64,000 bases of DNA, from assembly GCA_022071955.1 (NCBI GenBank), contig JAJVIM010000024.1, positions 231,493-295,492 of the forward strand, given 5' to 3'. This document shows, piece by piece, positions 32,215 through 42,383 of the stretch. Below the pieces are notes generated by a model. That model did not search any database. It saw nothing but the letters and a program-made list of their open reading frames with translations, and was not told the origin of the DNA. This DNA comes from Anaerolineae bacterium (GTDB lineage Bacteria > Chloroflexota > Anaerolineae > 4572-78 > J111). Every line of letters begins with the position of its first letter. Position 1 is the first letter of the stretch. A program made the translations under genes and the position numbers.

Positions 32215-34506
32215 ATGACCACTCTACGTGGATGGCTTAAAAAACTCTTAGGGTTTTTCTCATCCAGCATAAGCAAAAAAATTATCACTCCTTATGCCAT
32301 ATTAACGTTAATTCTGGCAGCTTTGGGGATTTTTGTGGTTGTCTGGCTGGTTGGCCGCTCGTTCAATGAGCGGCTGGAAAACCAGCTCAAAGAAGCCGCC
32401 CAGGTGGTAAGCGATGAAATTGTTAACAGCGAACGGGTTCGGTTAGAGATTGAGCGGGTGGTTGGCAGCACCATCGGCGTTGCCGAAGCCATTGTTGACC
32501 GCGACACCGACTCGCTGAGCGAACTAATTCAGCCGGTTATTGCCAATGCTCAAAGAATTGACAGCATCATTATTGTTGATACCCAGGCCAAAGAACTGAT
32601 CCGTTTTCATCGCCAGGGTACCGGCCCCAACGTTTTTGTGGAAACTATACCCAACAGCAGGCTTGATTTATCGGAGTGGCCCGTGCTGCGCGAGGTGCTG
32701 GCCGATCCGGACGGCGGCAAATCGGTGCAGTTGGTGCGTGATCCGGAAACAAACGAGTTGATTATTTATACCATTGGCCCGGTGCGCACCAACGAAGGGA
32801 CGATAGGGGCGGCTCTGATTGGCACCTATTTGAGCAAAGAGCTGGGCAATTTGCGCAACCTGGCGCTGGCGCAAATCACCCTGTTTGATGAAAACGGCGC
32901 TGTGCTGGCCTCTACCTTTCCGCTGGACCACGAGCAGTTGAGCGCCGCGTTTTCATTTTTTGACAGCCAGCGCTATCGCGAGGTGCTTCAAAACGACAAA
33001 GTAACCCTGCTGGACCAAACCACCATTTCTGAGCAGGGCGCCGATGGCGACGTTAACATTAGTGACCGCGGCTATCGGCTGGCATACGCGCCGTTTCGGC
33101 TGCGCGGGCAGGTTTACGGCATTTATGCCGTGGCGCTACCCACCGCTTTTGTCACTGATGCCATCGGGCAGAGCCGAAATCTGCTCGTGATTATCTTTTC
33201 GGCGGGTGTGCTGACCGTTTTCCTGATTGGTTATGTTGTGTCGCGCCGGATCAGCCAGCCTATTTTGCAGTTGGTCAAAACCGCCGAGGAAATTTCGGCA
33301 GGCAACCTTGACCAGCGAACCGGCCTGAACCGGTCGGACGAAATTGGGATTTTGGCCAGCACGTTTGATAAAATGACCGCCCAGTTGCAGCATCTGCTGA
33401 AAGTGCAGGAAGAAGAGGCCAGCAAGCTCAACGCCATTTTAAACAGTATTGCCGATGGGGTGGTGGTGCAGGATATGCAGGGCAATATTGTGATTATGAA
33501 CCCCGCCGCCGAACAGATTTTGGCGGTGATGGAGCACAATTATTTGCGGCGCTCGTTGCAGGCCGTTGGCGAAATGGAGCCGGTTGAATTACTGCAAACG
33601 GGCGGCCAGGGTGGGTCATCGTTATTGGGCTATTTGAGCGGGTTTGCGTTTAAAGAAACGCACCGGTTTGAAGCCGGGCAAAAAATGTTCAGCGCGCTGT
33701 CCGCGCCGGTGGTTTCGGCGGATAATAGCGAGCTGGGCGCCGTGGTGGTGCTGCGCGATATTACCCGCGAGTACGAATCTGAAAAATTGAAAGATGACTT
33801 CATCACCAGTATGTCGCACGAGCTTCGCACGCCGTTAACGGCCATCAAAGGCTACAACGATTTGTTGAGATTAACCGGAGCCGGCCAACTCGAGGCTCGC
33901 CAGATTGAATTCATTGACACCATTGGCAGCAATGTGGACGACCTGCTGGAAATCATTCAGCAAATGCTCGATCTGTCTCAAATTGACGCCGGGAATCTGG
34001 GGATTGACCGCGAACCGGTCGACCTGACCGAGTTGATTCAGGATGAAGCTGCCACCTGGGAAGAAAAAATGAACGAGCGGGATATGGTTTTTGTAACCAA
34101 TTTACCCACGGAAGTTATTTGGGTTGAAGGCGATCATGTGCGTTTGACGCGGGTAATGCACAATTTGATTAAAAACGCCCACAACTACACTTTGCCCGGC
34201 GGCCGGGTGGCGGTCAATGTAAGCCACGCCAACGGCGCGGTACAGGTAGATGTGGAGGATACCGGGGTTGGCATTTCGGTGACCAATCAGCGGTTTTTGT
34301 TTACCCGCTTTTTTAGGGCCATTCACGAAGAGCACACCTTTGAAATCAGCGGGGCCGGCCTGGGCCTGTACACCAGCAAGGCTATCGTCGAGGCCCACGG
34401 CGGTAAAATGTGGATGGAGAGTGAATTAAATCACGGGAGTACGTTTAGTTTTTCACTGGCGACCATTGCCGTTCCAACGGCAAACGGGGATGATCTTTTT
34501 AATTGA
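32215..34506 (+). CDS. membrane sensor histidine kinase (dCACHE-HAMP-PAS-HisKA-HATPase)
   Basis: This 763-residue kinase has two membrane helices (about 25-43 and 320-340) enclosing a large extracellular sensor of CACHE type. HAMP (about 342-395), a PAS domain (about 405-520) and HisKA with His535 in MSHELRTPLTAIKGY follow. HATPase_c has VMHNLIKNAHNY (N box), VDVEDTGVGI (G1) and GAGLGLYTSKAIVEAHGG. The layout matches WalK/PhoR-like cell-envelope kinases. No response regulator is adjacent. Its stop lies 5 bp from the following surface-protein ATG, so the two are probably cotranscribed. The ATG at 32215 is chosen over upstream TTG/GTG. Confidence 0.9.
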   Translation: MTTLRGWLKKLLGFFSSSISKKIITPYAILTLILAALGIFVVVWLVGRSFNERLENQLKEAAQVVSDEIVNSERVRLEIERVVGSTIGVAEAIVDRDTDSLSELIQPVIANAQRIDSIIIVDTQAKELIRFHRQGTGPNVFVETIPNSRLDLSEWPVLREVLADPDGGKSVQLVRDPETNELIIYTIGPVRTNEGTIGAALIGTYLSKELGNLRNLALAQITLFDENGAVLASTFPLDHEQLSAAFSFFDSQRYREVLQNDKVTLLDQTTISEQGADGDVNISDRGYRLAYAPFRLRGQVYGIYAVALPTAFVTDAIGQSRNLLVIIFSAGVLTVFLIGYVVSRRISQPILQLVKTAEEISAGNLDQRTGLNRSDEIGILASTFDKMTAQLQHLLKVQEEEASKLNAILNSIADGVVVQDMQGNIVIMNPAAEQILAVMEHNYLRRSLQAVGEMEPVELLQTGGQGGSSLLGYLSGFAFKETHRFEAGQKMFSALSAPVVSADNSELGAVVVLRDITREYESEKLKDDFITSMSHELRTPLTAIKGYNDLLRLTGAGQLEARQIEFIDTIGSNVDDLLEIIQQMLDLSQIDAGNLGIDREPVDLTELIQDEAATWEEKMNERDMVFVTNLPTEVIWVEGDHVRLTRVMHNLIKNAHNYTLPGGRVAVNVSHANGAVQVDVEDTGVGISVTNQRFLFTRFFRAIHEEHTFEISGAGLGLYTSKAIVEAHGGKMWMESELNHGSTFSFSLATIAVPTANGDDLFN

Positions 34507-34511
34507 TCGTT

Positions 34512-36293
34512 ATGACCAACCGAGTTACAGAACCTCAGCACCCGGAAAATGAAACCGATTCAGTCTCGCGGCGGGTATTGGTTGCCCTTCTGTTTCTGTT
34601 GTTGAGTTTTCTGTGCGTTTTCTGTTCTTCCTATTCCGCCCTGTTTTTTGTGAACCGGGATCAGATTGCTGGCGGGATTAGGGCCAGAAGCCAGGCCGAT
34701 TACGGGCCGGGAGTTTTGGTTTTGCTGGCCCCGGTAGACCGCGACCAGATTATTTCTGAAATTATACAGGATGAAGCCGACCTGCAATCGACGCCGGTGC
34801 TGGTTGAAGCCGGCGCGGCATCGGTGGCGCTGCTACCCAAAATTACGCCGGTGGAAATTCTCTTTACCCCCACATCCATTGCCGCGATACCCACTTTTAC
34901 CCCCACCGCGTCGCCCACCCCGGAGCCGGGAGAAAGGCCCCCTTCGCCCACAAAACCGCCTGTTGGGCCAACATCTACTACTGCCCCAACCCAACCATCG
35001 CCAACACCGGTGCCCTCAACCCCGCAACCGCCAACGTTAACACCGCCGCCCACGGCCACTTCTGTGCCGTTGCCGCCCACCAACACGCCCACGGTTACAC
35101 CGGTACCGCCCACCAGCACACCCACAGCCACACCGGTGCCGCCCACCAACACGCCGCCGCCTCCGCCGCCTACCAACGCTCCCCCGTCTGTTGGCGATGA
35201 CACCGCAACTGTGGCCGAAGGGAGTTCGATAGTTATTAATGTGCTGGCCAATGATTCTGATAACGACGGGCTGCTGGTTGTTGGTTCGCTGACGGTGACC
35301 ATCAACCCGGCACACGGCACGGCGGTTGTCAATTCTTCAACCGGACAGATTACTTATACGCCCAGCGCTAACTACAACGGCACAGACACGTTCCAGTACC
35401 GAATTTGTGATAATGACGGCGCGTGCAGTTTGGGCTCGGTGACGGTGACCATAACCCCGGTCAACACCGCGCCGGTTGCTGTTGATGACTTCCTTTCCCT
35501 GCCAGAAGACACGCCCACCACGCTGAATGTGCTGGCCAACGATTCCGATGTCGATGGCCCCACATTGTTTATCTCGGCGGTTGGTTTGCCGGCGGTCGGT
35601 TCCGTGGTTAATAATTCAACAAACCTGTTTTACACCCCGCCGCCCGATTACTTTGGGCCGGATGTTTTCACTTACACGGTGAGCGATGGTCTGTTAACCG
35701 ATACGGCTACGGTATCGCTAACCGTTACCCCGGTCAACGACCCGCCAATTGCCCGGCCGGACACAGCCTTTACCGCCGAAGATACTTCTGAGAGTATAGA
35801 TGTGCTGGCCAATGATTCCGATGTTGATGGCGATGTGCTGACAATCATTTCTGTGTCTACGCCGGCCAATGGCACCACGACCACCAACGGCCGGGTTGTT
35901 CTGTATTTCCCAAATCTCAATTTTGACGGTACAGACATTTTTACTTACGTCATCAGCGATGGCCTGGTTACCGCCACAACCACAGTAACGGTTAATATTG
36001 TTGCCATCAATGATCCCCCAGTGGCCGCGGCCGATACGTATTCGATGGCGGCCAACACGGTTCTGTCGCAGCCGGCCCCCGGCGTGCTGGCCAACGACAC
36101 CGATGTTGACAGCCCAACTCTGCAAGCGATATTGGTCGGTGGGCCATCATCCGGCAGCCTGACGCTAAATTCTAACGGCAGCTTTACCTATACGCCGACG
36201 CTCAATTTTACCGGTGTGGTAACCTTTACCTACCAGGCCAACGATGGCAGCGCCAGTTCCAGCCCGGCCACCGTCACCATCAATGTAAATTAG
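34512..36293 (+). CDS. membrane-anchored tandem cadherin-like/tandem-95 repeat surface protein
   Basis: This 593-residue protein has an N-terminal membrane helix (about 20-45), an exposed region, a long Pro/Thr stalk (about 120-230) and then four or five repeats of about 95 residues. Each repeat has the VLANDSDVDG calcium-binding loop and the F-T-Y-x-x-S/N-D-G ending of tandem-95/VCBS-like cadherin folds. Such proteins act in adhesion or as spacers. The last repeat ends at the C-terminus without a sorting motif. The gene starts 5 bp after the kinase stop and 79 bp before the 1547-residue surface protein, suggesting a kinase-plus-surface-protein operon. Confidence 0.85.
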   Translation: MTNRVTEPQHPENETDSVSRRVLVALLFLLLSFLCVFCSSYSALFFVNRDQIAGGIRARSQADYGPGVLVLLAPVDRDQIISEIIQDEADLQSTPVLVEAGAASVALLPKITPVEILFTPTSIAAIPTFTPTASPTPEPGERPPSPTKPPVGPTSTTAPTQPSPTPVPSTPQPPTLTPPPTATSVPLPPTNTPTVTPVPPTSTPTATPVPPTNTPPPPPPTNAPPSVGDDTATVAEGSSIVINVLANDSDNDGLLVVGSLTVTINPAHGTAVVNSSTGQITYTPSANYNGTDTFQYRICDNDGACSLGSVTVTITPVNTAPVAVDDFLSLPEDTPTTLNVLANDSDVDGPTLFISAVGLPAVGSVVNNSTNLFYTPPPDYFGPDVFTYTVSDGLLTDTATVSLTVTPVNDPPIARPDTAFTAEDTSESIDVLANDSDVDGDVLTIISVSTPANGTTTTNGRVVLYFPNLNFDGTDIFTYVISDGLVTATTTVTVNIVAINDPPVAAADTYSMAANTVLSQPAPGVLANDTDVDSPTLQAILVGGPSSGSLTLNSNGSFTYTPTLNFTGVVTFTYQANDGSASSSPATVTINVN

Positions 36294-36372
36294 GGCGCGT
36301 AACTAATTTAGCAAAATTCAGACATGATGACAGATGGTTGCCGGTGATCATATTTCCCCATAATACGAAGAA

Positions 36373-39300
36373 ATGAACGCAGCAAAACTCCGACAATTTG
36401 GAATCGCACTGGCCCTGGGCACAATTTTGCCGCTGGTACTGCTCTTCGGCCTGTCGGCGGGGCCGGCGCAGGGCGCGCCCCTGTTACAGGCGCCGGTGTT
36501 ATCGGTGAGCAAACAGGGAGCCAGCAACTGGTCGCAACGGGTAAAGTTAACCTTTACCGGTACCGTAACCACAACACTCACCGATTTTCCGGTGCTGGTG
36601 GTGCTCAACAGCAGCCGCATTAATTACGCCCAGACGCGGCCCAACGGCGAGGATATTCGCTTTGTAGACCCCAGCGGCAACCCGTTGAACTACGAAATTG
36701 AAGCCTGGAATCCGGGCGGCAGTTCGTATGTGTGGGTTAAAGTGCCGCAAATTGTTTCCGCCGCTGATTTCATTTGGCTGTATTACGGCAACCCCACCGC
36801 CCCAGACGCCCAAAACCCCGCCGCCGTGTGGACCAACAATTTTAGCGGTGTGTGGCACATGGATGCCAGTTTTAGGGACTCCTCCCCTTTTCACAACGAT
36901 GGCCAATCGATCCGGCCGCCCACTACCACAGCGGCAGGCCGGATAGCCAGTGCCCAGAATTACACCACCGATCTTGTTTACATAAATGTTGGCTCTAATG
37001 CGAGTGTGGACGACACCTTTTCCGGGAGCGGGGGTACTCTGTCGGCCTGGATTCGGCCCAGTAATTGGGGTAAAAATAACTACGGCCGCATTGCCGATAA
37101 ATCGACCAATGTTGATGCTACCGATGGTTGGGGAATTCAGCTTGATTCGCCCGGACGAACCCTGCGTTTTGAACGAGACTATTCCATTTCACAGGGAGCG
37201 TGGCTGGCGGCTGATGATGCAATTCAACTCAATAACTGGCAGCATATAACACTGGTTTATCAGGATGGGGTCGCCAACCAGCCGCTAATGTACATTAACG
37301 GCGTGCCGGTCACTGTTCAGCTTGCTAACACGCCCAGCGGCAGCATCCAGTCAGACGCTAACCAGGACCTGTGGCTGGGTAATTTTTCCGGTTCATTGAA
37401 TAACACAGCTAATGACCGCGCCTTTGAAGGTATCATCGATGAGGTGCGCCTGGCGCGGGGGCAGCGCCCGGCAGATTGGAATCTGGCAGAGTACCGCTCA
37501 ACGACCGATACGCTGCTGCGGTACGATCCGCCGGAAAATGTTAATTCTACCGCGGGCGGGGTGGTCGGTGCGCCGTTTACGTACACGCTGACTGTTTCAA
37601 ACACGGGCAATCAGGCGGCCACCGGCGTGGTTGTATCAGATACGGTGCCGGCCGGGGCCAATTACGTTTCCGGTGGATCGTACACGGCCGGCAGCAATAC
37701 CGTCACCTGGACGGTGCCCTCAATTTTGCAGCAAAGTGCGCAAGCCGTAACGTATGTGGTTACCACCTGCCAGTTGAGCCTGTATAACGATGGTTATCAG
37801 GTGGTTGCCAGCAATGAAGGGGCGACCTCGGCGCCGGGCGCACCGGTTTTCTCTTTGTTGACCCCACCGTCGTTGACCGCCGCCTTTGCCCATTCGACGG
37901 TGATTTTGGGCCAGTCAACTTTTTTCACATCAACCAGCACCACTAATGGCGGCCCCATTGTTAGCCGGAGCTGGAATTTTGGCAACGGTCAATCCGCTAC
38001 CGGCTCATTTGCCTCGACGACATTTAATTCGCCGGGCGTTTATACGGTAACGCTGACCGTAACCGACACCTGTGGTTATGTTAATTCGGCCAGCCAGCCG
38101 CTAACCGCGTCTCTGCCGGTACTAAATTTGAGCAAAACAGCTCAGCCTCAACCCCCGGCCATCGGCAGCCGCCTCACCTATACGCTGGTGGTAACCAACA
38201 GCGGTTTGGGCACAGCCACCGGGGTAACTATTTCTGACACGCTGGCGATAAATGGCCAGTTGGATACCGGCAGCATGGTTATCAGCCCCCCGGCTGCGGG
38301 TGGCTCAACCGGAGCGCCGCCCCAGATTGCCCGCGGCATAACCGTTGATCCCGGCGCAGCCGTGACGGTGACATACGCGGTTACCGTTACCGATGGGCCA
38401 ACCCTGGCCAACACCGCCGCCGTCACCAGTACCCAAACACCCTCGCCGGTTACAGCCGGGGCCACTATTCCGGTGGCCTTTCCAGATGTCACCATCAACA
38501 AAACGGTAACCCCAACGGTCGCCGTGCCGGGCCAGACTATCACCTATACCCTGATTTACACCAATCTGGGGCCGGGGCTGGCCAAAAATGTGATCATCAC
38601 CGATCCTGTGCCGATCACTTTAACCGGCGTTGTCTCGTCGTTTAGCGGTGCGCTGCTCACCCCGCTGCCCGGCCCCAATTTTAGCTGGCAGGCAGCGACG
38701 CTTTCGCCCGGTTCTGGCGGCCAGATTACGCTGGTTGGGCAGGTTGATCCGTTGCTGCAAGCCGATACCGCGTTTACCAACACCGCCCAAATCACCAACA
38801 ACTTTGAAGCCGGCAGCGCGCCAAATTCCAGCTCGGTGGGGGTGACGGTGTCGCTGCCTCGGGCAAGCTTCAGCGCGGCAACGTATCTGGTGAGTGAAGC
38901 GGCCGGTGCAGCGGTTATCACCGTTAATTTGAGCATTGCTCCCCGCACACCGGTGAGTGTAACCTACACGGCCAGCAGCGGCACGGCCACCGCCGGCAGC
39001 GATTTTACGCCGGTGAGCGGCCAACTCACGTTTTCGCCCGGCACAACGTTGCTCACGTTTACGGTGCCCATCACCAACGATATTATTGATGAACCCAATG
39101 AAACAGTGCTGCTGGCCTTGAGCGCCCCCCACGGGGTGATTCTGGCTTCGCCGCAAAATGGGGTGCTGACGATTATTGATGATGACGCGGTGCAGTTGGG
39201 CCTCAGCAAAACCGGGCAGCCGGCGCTGGTGCGAGCCGGCCAGCGGCTCACCTACACCATTGTTGTGAGCAATGCCGGCAACGCGCCGGCCACCGCCGGC

Positions 39301-41016
39301 ATACTTTCCGATGCCATTCCAGCGGGCACCCAGTTTATCGCCAGCAGCCTGTCCATCCAGCCGCAGAGCGCCGGTTCGCCGGGCAGCCTGCCGGCGCTGG
39401 TTACCAATCTGTCTGTTGCGCCGGGCGGGCGGGTTACCGTTACTTTTGCCGTAACCGTGACAATACCCGCTACCAACGGCGCAATATTAACCAACACCGC
39501 GACTGTTACCAGCAGCGAGTCGCTCCTGCCGCTTACCACAGTGGCCACCAATACCGTGCTGGCCATCCCGGCGGTAAGTGTGCAAAAAAGCGGGCCGGCT
39601 ACCGCCACGGTTGGCAGCCAGCTCAACTATATTTTTACCGTGACCAACCCCGGCGACACCCTGTTGCAGATACAGTCCGTAACCGATAACCGGGCCGGCC
39701 CGGGGGTATTCTCCGGCGGCGACAGCAACAGCAACAGTCGGCTTGACCCCGGCGAAGCGTGGCAGTACACCGGCTCGTACACGGTGCTGCCCACCGATGC
39801 ATCGCCTATCACCAACACGGTAACGGTTACGGCTACCAGCCCCACCGGAATTCAGGTGACAGCCAGCAGCCAGCACAGCACCAGCCTGGATTATGCGCCG
39901 GTGCTGGCCCTCACCAAAACCGGCCCAATCAGCGCGACAGTGGGCCAGCAGGTTGTGTTTACGTTTACTCTGTCTCACGCGCCCACCAGCGATGGATCGC
40001 CGGTACACGCTGTGTCCGTGATCGACAACTACGCCGGGCCGGCCGCACTGGTGAGCAACGGCAACGGTAATTCGCTGCTGGAATTGGGCGAAACGTGGGT
40101 TTACACCGCCGCCTACATCATTAAACCCACCAATCCCAATCCGCTCACCAACACTGGCCTGGCCATTGGCCGCGATGGCAATAATAAGCTGGTTACGGCT
40201 TCGGCGCAGCACGTCACCAACCTGAGCGGGTTTGACCCCAGCCTGTTTGTCGATAAAGATGGCCCGGTCAGTGCTCAGGTGGGCGATACCGCCATCTTTA
40301 CCTTTACCGTTATCAACGTGAACTTGCTGGCGGTACAGTTGTATAATTTAGGCTCGATCAGTATTGCCGCCGTGGGCGACGGTTCGCCCATCAATATGAC
40401 TTCGGTGACGGACTCGGTGGCCGGGCCGGGCACGTATGTTAGCGGCGATTTTAACAACAACGGGCGGCTCGACGGCGCGGAAGCCTGGGTGTACACCGCT
40501 GCTTACGTTATCCCCGCTACCGGCGCAGATACGCTGACCAACACTGCAATCGCGCTGGGGCTGGACCAGGATGGCCAGCAGGTTTCGGCCAGCGATGTTC
40601 ATTTAACGGATATTATCTACAGCCCGCAGTTGCAGTTGGTGCGCACCGGGCCGACCACGGCCACTGTGGCCCAAACGCTAAACTTTACCTACACGGTCAG
40701 CCACGCGCCCGCCAGCGATGGCTCGGCGGTGGGCAGCCTGAGCGTGACCAACTCGCTGGCGGGCGCGGCGGCGCTGCTGCCGGGCGGCGATGTCAATAGC
40801 AACAGCCGGTTAGACAGCGGCGAAACCTGGGTGTATACGGCCAGTTACACCGTGCGTTTCATCGACCCAAAACAGTTGGTAAATACCACTACTGTTCAAG
40901 GCCGAAATACCGACGGCAACTTGGTGATTGCTCAGGATAGCTACACTATTGTGGTGGATAAATCCGGGGCCAGCGGCGGTTTTATTTATTACTTCCCGCT
41001 GATCTTCAAAAATTGA
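36373..41016 (+). CDS. giant secreted DUF2341/LamG/PKD/DUF11/Calx-beta surface protein
   Basis: This 1547-residue protein has a signal peptide (core about 12-30, cleavage near AQG-AP). The order is: DUF2341 (about 50-150, SSRINYAQTRPNGEDIRF), LamG/concanavalin-like (about 155-380), DUF11 (395-480), PKD (about 490-575), DUF11 repeats (about 580-830), Calx-beta (835-935, SGTATAGSDFTPVSGQLTF) and then four or more DUF11-type repeats with SNSRLDPGEAWQYT-like signatures. It ends GGFIYYFPLIFKN. This short aromatic/hydrophobic tail with a basic end is, from memory, common in secreted Chloroflexota proteins and may be a sorting signal. There is no transmembrane anchor. An adhesion or S-layer-like role is likely; the enzymatic potential of the LamG part is unknown. 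Confidence 0.85.
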   Translation: MNAAKLRQFGIALALGTILPLVLLFGLSAGPAQGAPLLQAPVLSVSKQGASNWSQRVKLTFTGTVTTTLTDFPVLVVLNSSRINYAQTRPNGEDIRFVDPSGNPLNYEIEAWNPGGSSYVWVKVPQIVSAADFIWLYYGNPTAPDAQNPAAVWTNNFSGVWHMDASFRDSSPFHNDGQSIRPPTTTAAGRIASAQNYTTDLVYINVGSNASVDDTFSGSGGTLSAWIRPSNWGKNNYGRIADKSTNVDATDGWGIQLDSPGRTLRFERDYSISQGAWLAADDAIQLNNWQHITLVYQDGVANQPLMYINGVPVTVQLANTPSGSIQSDANQDLWLGNFSGSLNNTANDRAFEGIIDEVRLARGQRPADWNLAEYRSTTDTLLRYDPPENVNSTAGGVVGAPFTYTLTVSNTGNQAATGVVVSDTVPAGANYVSGGSYTAGSNTVTWTVPSILQQSAQAVTYVVTTCQLSLYNDGYQVVASNEGATSAPGAPVFSLLTPPSLTAAFAHSTVILGQSTFFTSTSTTNGGPIVSRSWNFGNGQSATGSFASTTFNSPGVYTVTLTVTDTCGYVNSASQPLTASLPVLNLSKTAQPQPPAIGSRLTYTLVVTNSGLGTATGVTISDTLAINGQLDTGSMVISPPAAGGSTGAPPQIARGITVDPGAAVTVTYAVTVTDGPTLANTAAVTSTQTPSPVTAGATIPVAFPDVTINKTVTPTVAVPGQTITYTLIYTNLGPGLAKNVIITDPVPITLTGVVSSFSGALLTPLPGPNFSWQAATLSPGSGGQITLVGQVDPLLQADTAFTNTAQITNNFEAGSAPNSSSVGVTVSLPRASFSAATYLVSEAAGAAVITVNLSIAPRTPVSVTYTASSGTATAGSDFTPVSGQLTFSPGTTLLTFTVPITNDIIDEPNETVLLALSAPHGVILASPQNGVLTIIDDDAVQLGLSKTGQPALVRAGQRLTYTIVVSNAGNAPATAGILSDAIPAGTQFIASSLSIQPQSAGSPGSLPALVTNLSVAPGGRVTVTFAVTVTIPATNGAILTNTATVTSSESLLPLTTVATNTVLAIPAVSVQKSGPATATVGSQLNYIFTVTNPGDTLLQIQSVTDNRAGPGVFSGGDSNSNSRLDPGEAWQYTGSYTVLPTDASPITNTVTVTATSPTGIQVTASSQHSTSLDYAPVLALTKTGPISATVGQQVVFTFTLSHAPTSDGSPVHAVSVIDNYAGPAALVSNGNGNSLLELGETWVYTAAYIIKPTNPNPLTNTGLAIGRDGNNKLVTASAQHVTNLSGFDPSLFVDKDGPVSAQVGDTAIFTFTVINVNLLAVQLYNLGSISIAAVGDGSPINMTSVTDSVAGPGTYVSGDFNNNGRLDGAEAWVYTAAYVIPATGADTLTNTAIALGLDQDGQQVSASDVHLTDIIYSPQLQLVRTGPTTATVAQTLNFTYTVSHAPASDGSAVGSLSVTNSLAGAAALLPGGDVNSNSRLDSGETWVYTASYTVRFIDPKQLVNTTTVQGRNTDGNLVIAQDSYTIVVDKSGASGGFIYYFPLIFKN

Positions 41017-41033
41017 ATGCTCGTAACTCGATA

Positions 41034-41072
41034 AAAAAAGATCGATGGCTCAATTGGCCATCGATCTTTTTT
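41034..41072. terminator. bidirectional terminator
   Basis: A 16-bp perfect stem (AAAAAAGATCGATGGC with its complement) and a 7-nt loop. T-runs lie on both strands, serving the surface-protein gene and the convergent LysM gene. Confidence 0.9.
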
Positions 41073-41102
41073 ATTGGCAAAGCAGGCGGCTAAAATTGGG
41101 CT

Positions 41103-42371
41103 TTAATTCAGCGCGTCGTAGGCAAAACGCTCAATATCGGTCTGCCCGTCGGGGTTGGTGACCAGCAAATCATAATTTCCGCTCACCAGCGCGTTGGCCG
41201 GAATCAGCACATCAAAACTGGTGCTGGTGGCCGGGCGGTCGCGTTCATCAACAAACACTTCTACAGTCAGGCTGCCATCATCGAGCTTGAGTTCCACCCG
41301 GAATTTAAGCTGTTTGGGAAAGAAATTTCGACCCTGCACAGTGAGCAGCACGTCCTGATTGATCCGGCCCGATGACGGGCTGACCCGGCTGATTTCGGGC
41401 GGCGAGGGAATGGCGGTGGGGGTGGCATCGCTGGGCGGCCACACATCAGTCCGAATATCGAGCCGGCCGGTGGGGTTGATGACCACCAGATCGTACCTTT
41501 CGCTCAGCACCATCGCCGACAGCGGCGCTTGCCCCTCAAAACTGGTTGACGTGGCGGTGGGGCCAATTTGCAGAATAACAGTGGTTGGCCCACGCAGTTC
41601 GGCGCGGAAACCCTGCGCTCGCGGGTCAAAATTTTCACCGGTAACCACCACCAAAATCTTGCCGGCCCCCATATCGGCCGTGACGTTGACGTTGCCAATT
41701 TTGGGCGTGGTTGGCGCCGGGGTGCGGGTGGGGGTTGGCCGGCGGGTGCCGGTGGGCGTTGGTTCGGGGCGGGGTGTGGCGGTGGGCGGCGGAAACGGCA
41801 AATAGATGGTTTGGCCGGGCACAATGGTAAACGATTCCAGGCAGTTAACCTGCTGCAAATCGGCCACGCTGACCAGAGTCCGTTCGGCCAGCAGATTGAG
41901 CGTGTCGCCCACCTGTACCTGGTACAGCACCCAACTGGCCGGCGGTTGGCACGGGCCGCCTTTTTCGGCAACGGTGGGTGGCGGCGCGGCCAGGACGGGA
42001 GTATCGGTAGCGGGTGGCGGTGGGATGGGCGTTTCCGTTTCGGTGGCGGCGGGCGGCGGCGGCGCTGGCGTTTCGGTGGCGGTGGGCGTGGGCGAAATTT
42101 CAACCGGCGCAACTGCCACAGTCGCTGTGGCGGTGGGCGTATCGCTCGGTGGCGCGGGCAGGGGCGTGTTGGTGGCCGGTGCGGGCGTGGTAGCAACGAT
42201 CACCGGCGTGGGGCTAACCTGCGCCAGCGGCGTTTCTTCTGGCTGGTTATCCTGCATGGCCAGCAAAATTGCTCCAATCAGCGTTAAAATAACTACCAGC
42301 AGCGTTCCGCCGCCGATCAAAAAACGCTGCAAGGCCGATGAACTGCCATTTCCGTTGGATTTTGAGGCCAT
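41103..42371 (-). CDS. LysM-domain membrane protein with IPT/TIG-like repeats
   Basis: This 422-residue protein has a short cytosolic start, one membrane helix (about 20-40) and a long Pro/Thr/Ala stalk (50-140). A LysM peptidoglycan-binding domain follows (about 147-195; VLYQVQVGDTLNLLAERTL, then VPGQTIYLP), a second Pro/Thr stretch, and two beta-sandwich repeats of IPT/TIG type (about 225-320 and 335-420), each ending N-P-x-G-x-x-D-I. It probably links the membrane to the wall. It follows the next sensor-kinase gene on the same strand by 12 bp, so the two may be cotranscribed. Confidence 0.85.
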   Translation of the reverse strand: MASKSNGNGSSSALQRFLIGGGTLLVVILTLIGAILLAMQDNQPEETPLAQVSPTPVIVATTPAPATNTPLPAPPSDTPTATATVAVAPVEISPTPTATETPAPPPPAATETETPIPPPPATDTPVLAAPPPTVAEKGGPCQPPASWVLYQVQVGDTLNLLAERTLVSVADLQQVNCLESFTIVPGQTIYLPFPPPTATPRPEPTPTGTRRPTPTRTPAPTTPKIGNVNVTADMGAGKILVVVTGENFDPRAQGFRAELRGPTTVILQIGPTATSTSFEGQAPLSAMVLSERYDLVVINPTGRLDIRTDVWPPSDATPTAIPSPPEISRVSPSSGRINQDVLLTVQGRNFFPKQLKFRVELKLDDGSLTVEVFVDERDRPATSTSFDVLIPANALVSGNYDLLVTNPDGQTDIERFAYDALN

Positions 42372-42383
42372 AAAAGTAACCTG

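Noticed and set aside
34512..36293. LPXTG or type IX sorting signal at the end of the tandem-95 protein
   Set aside because: The C-terminus ends within the last repeat (TVTINVN) with no hydrophobic tail or sorting motif.
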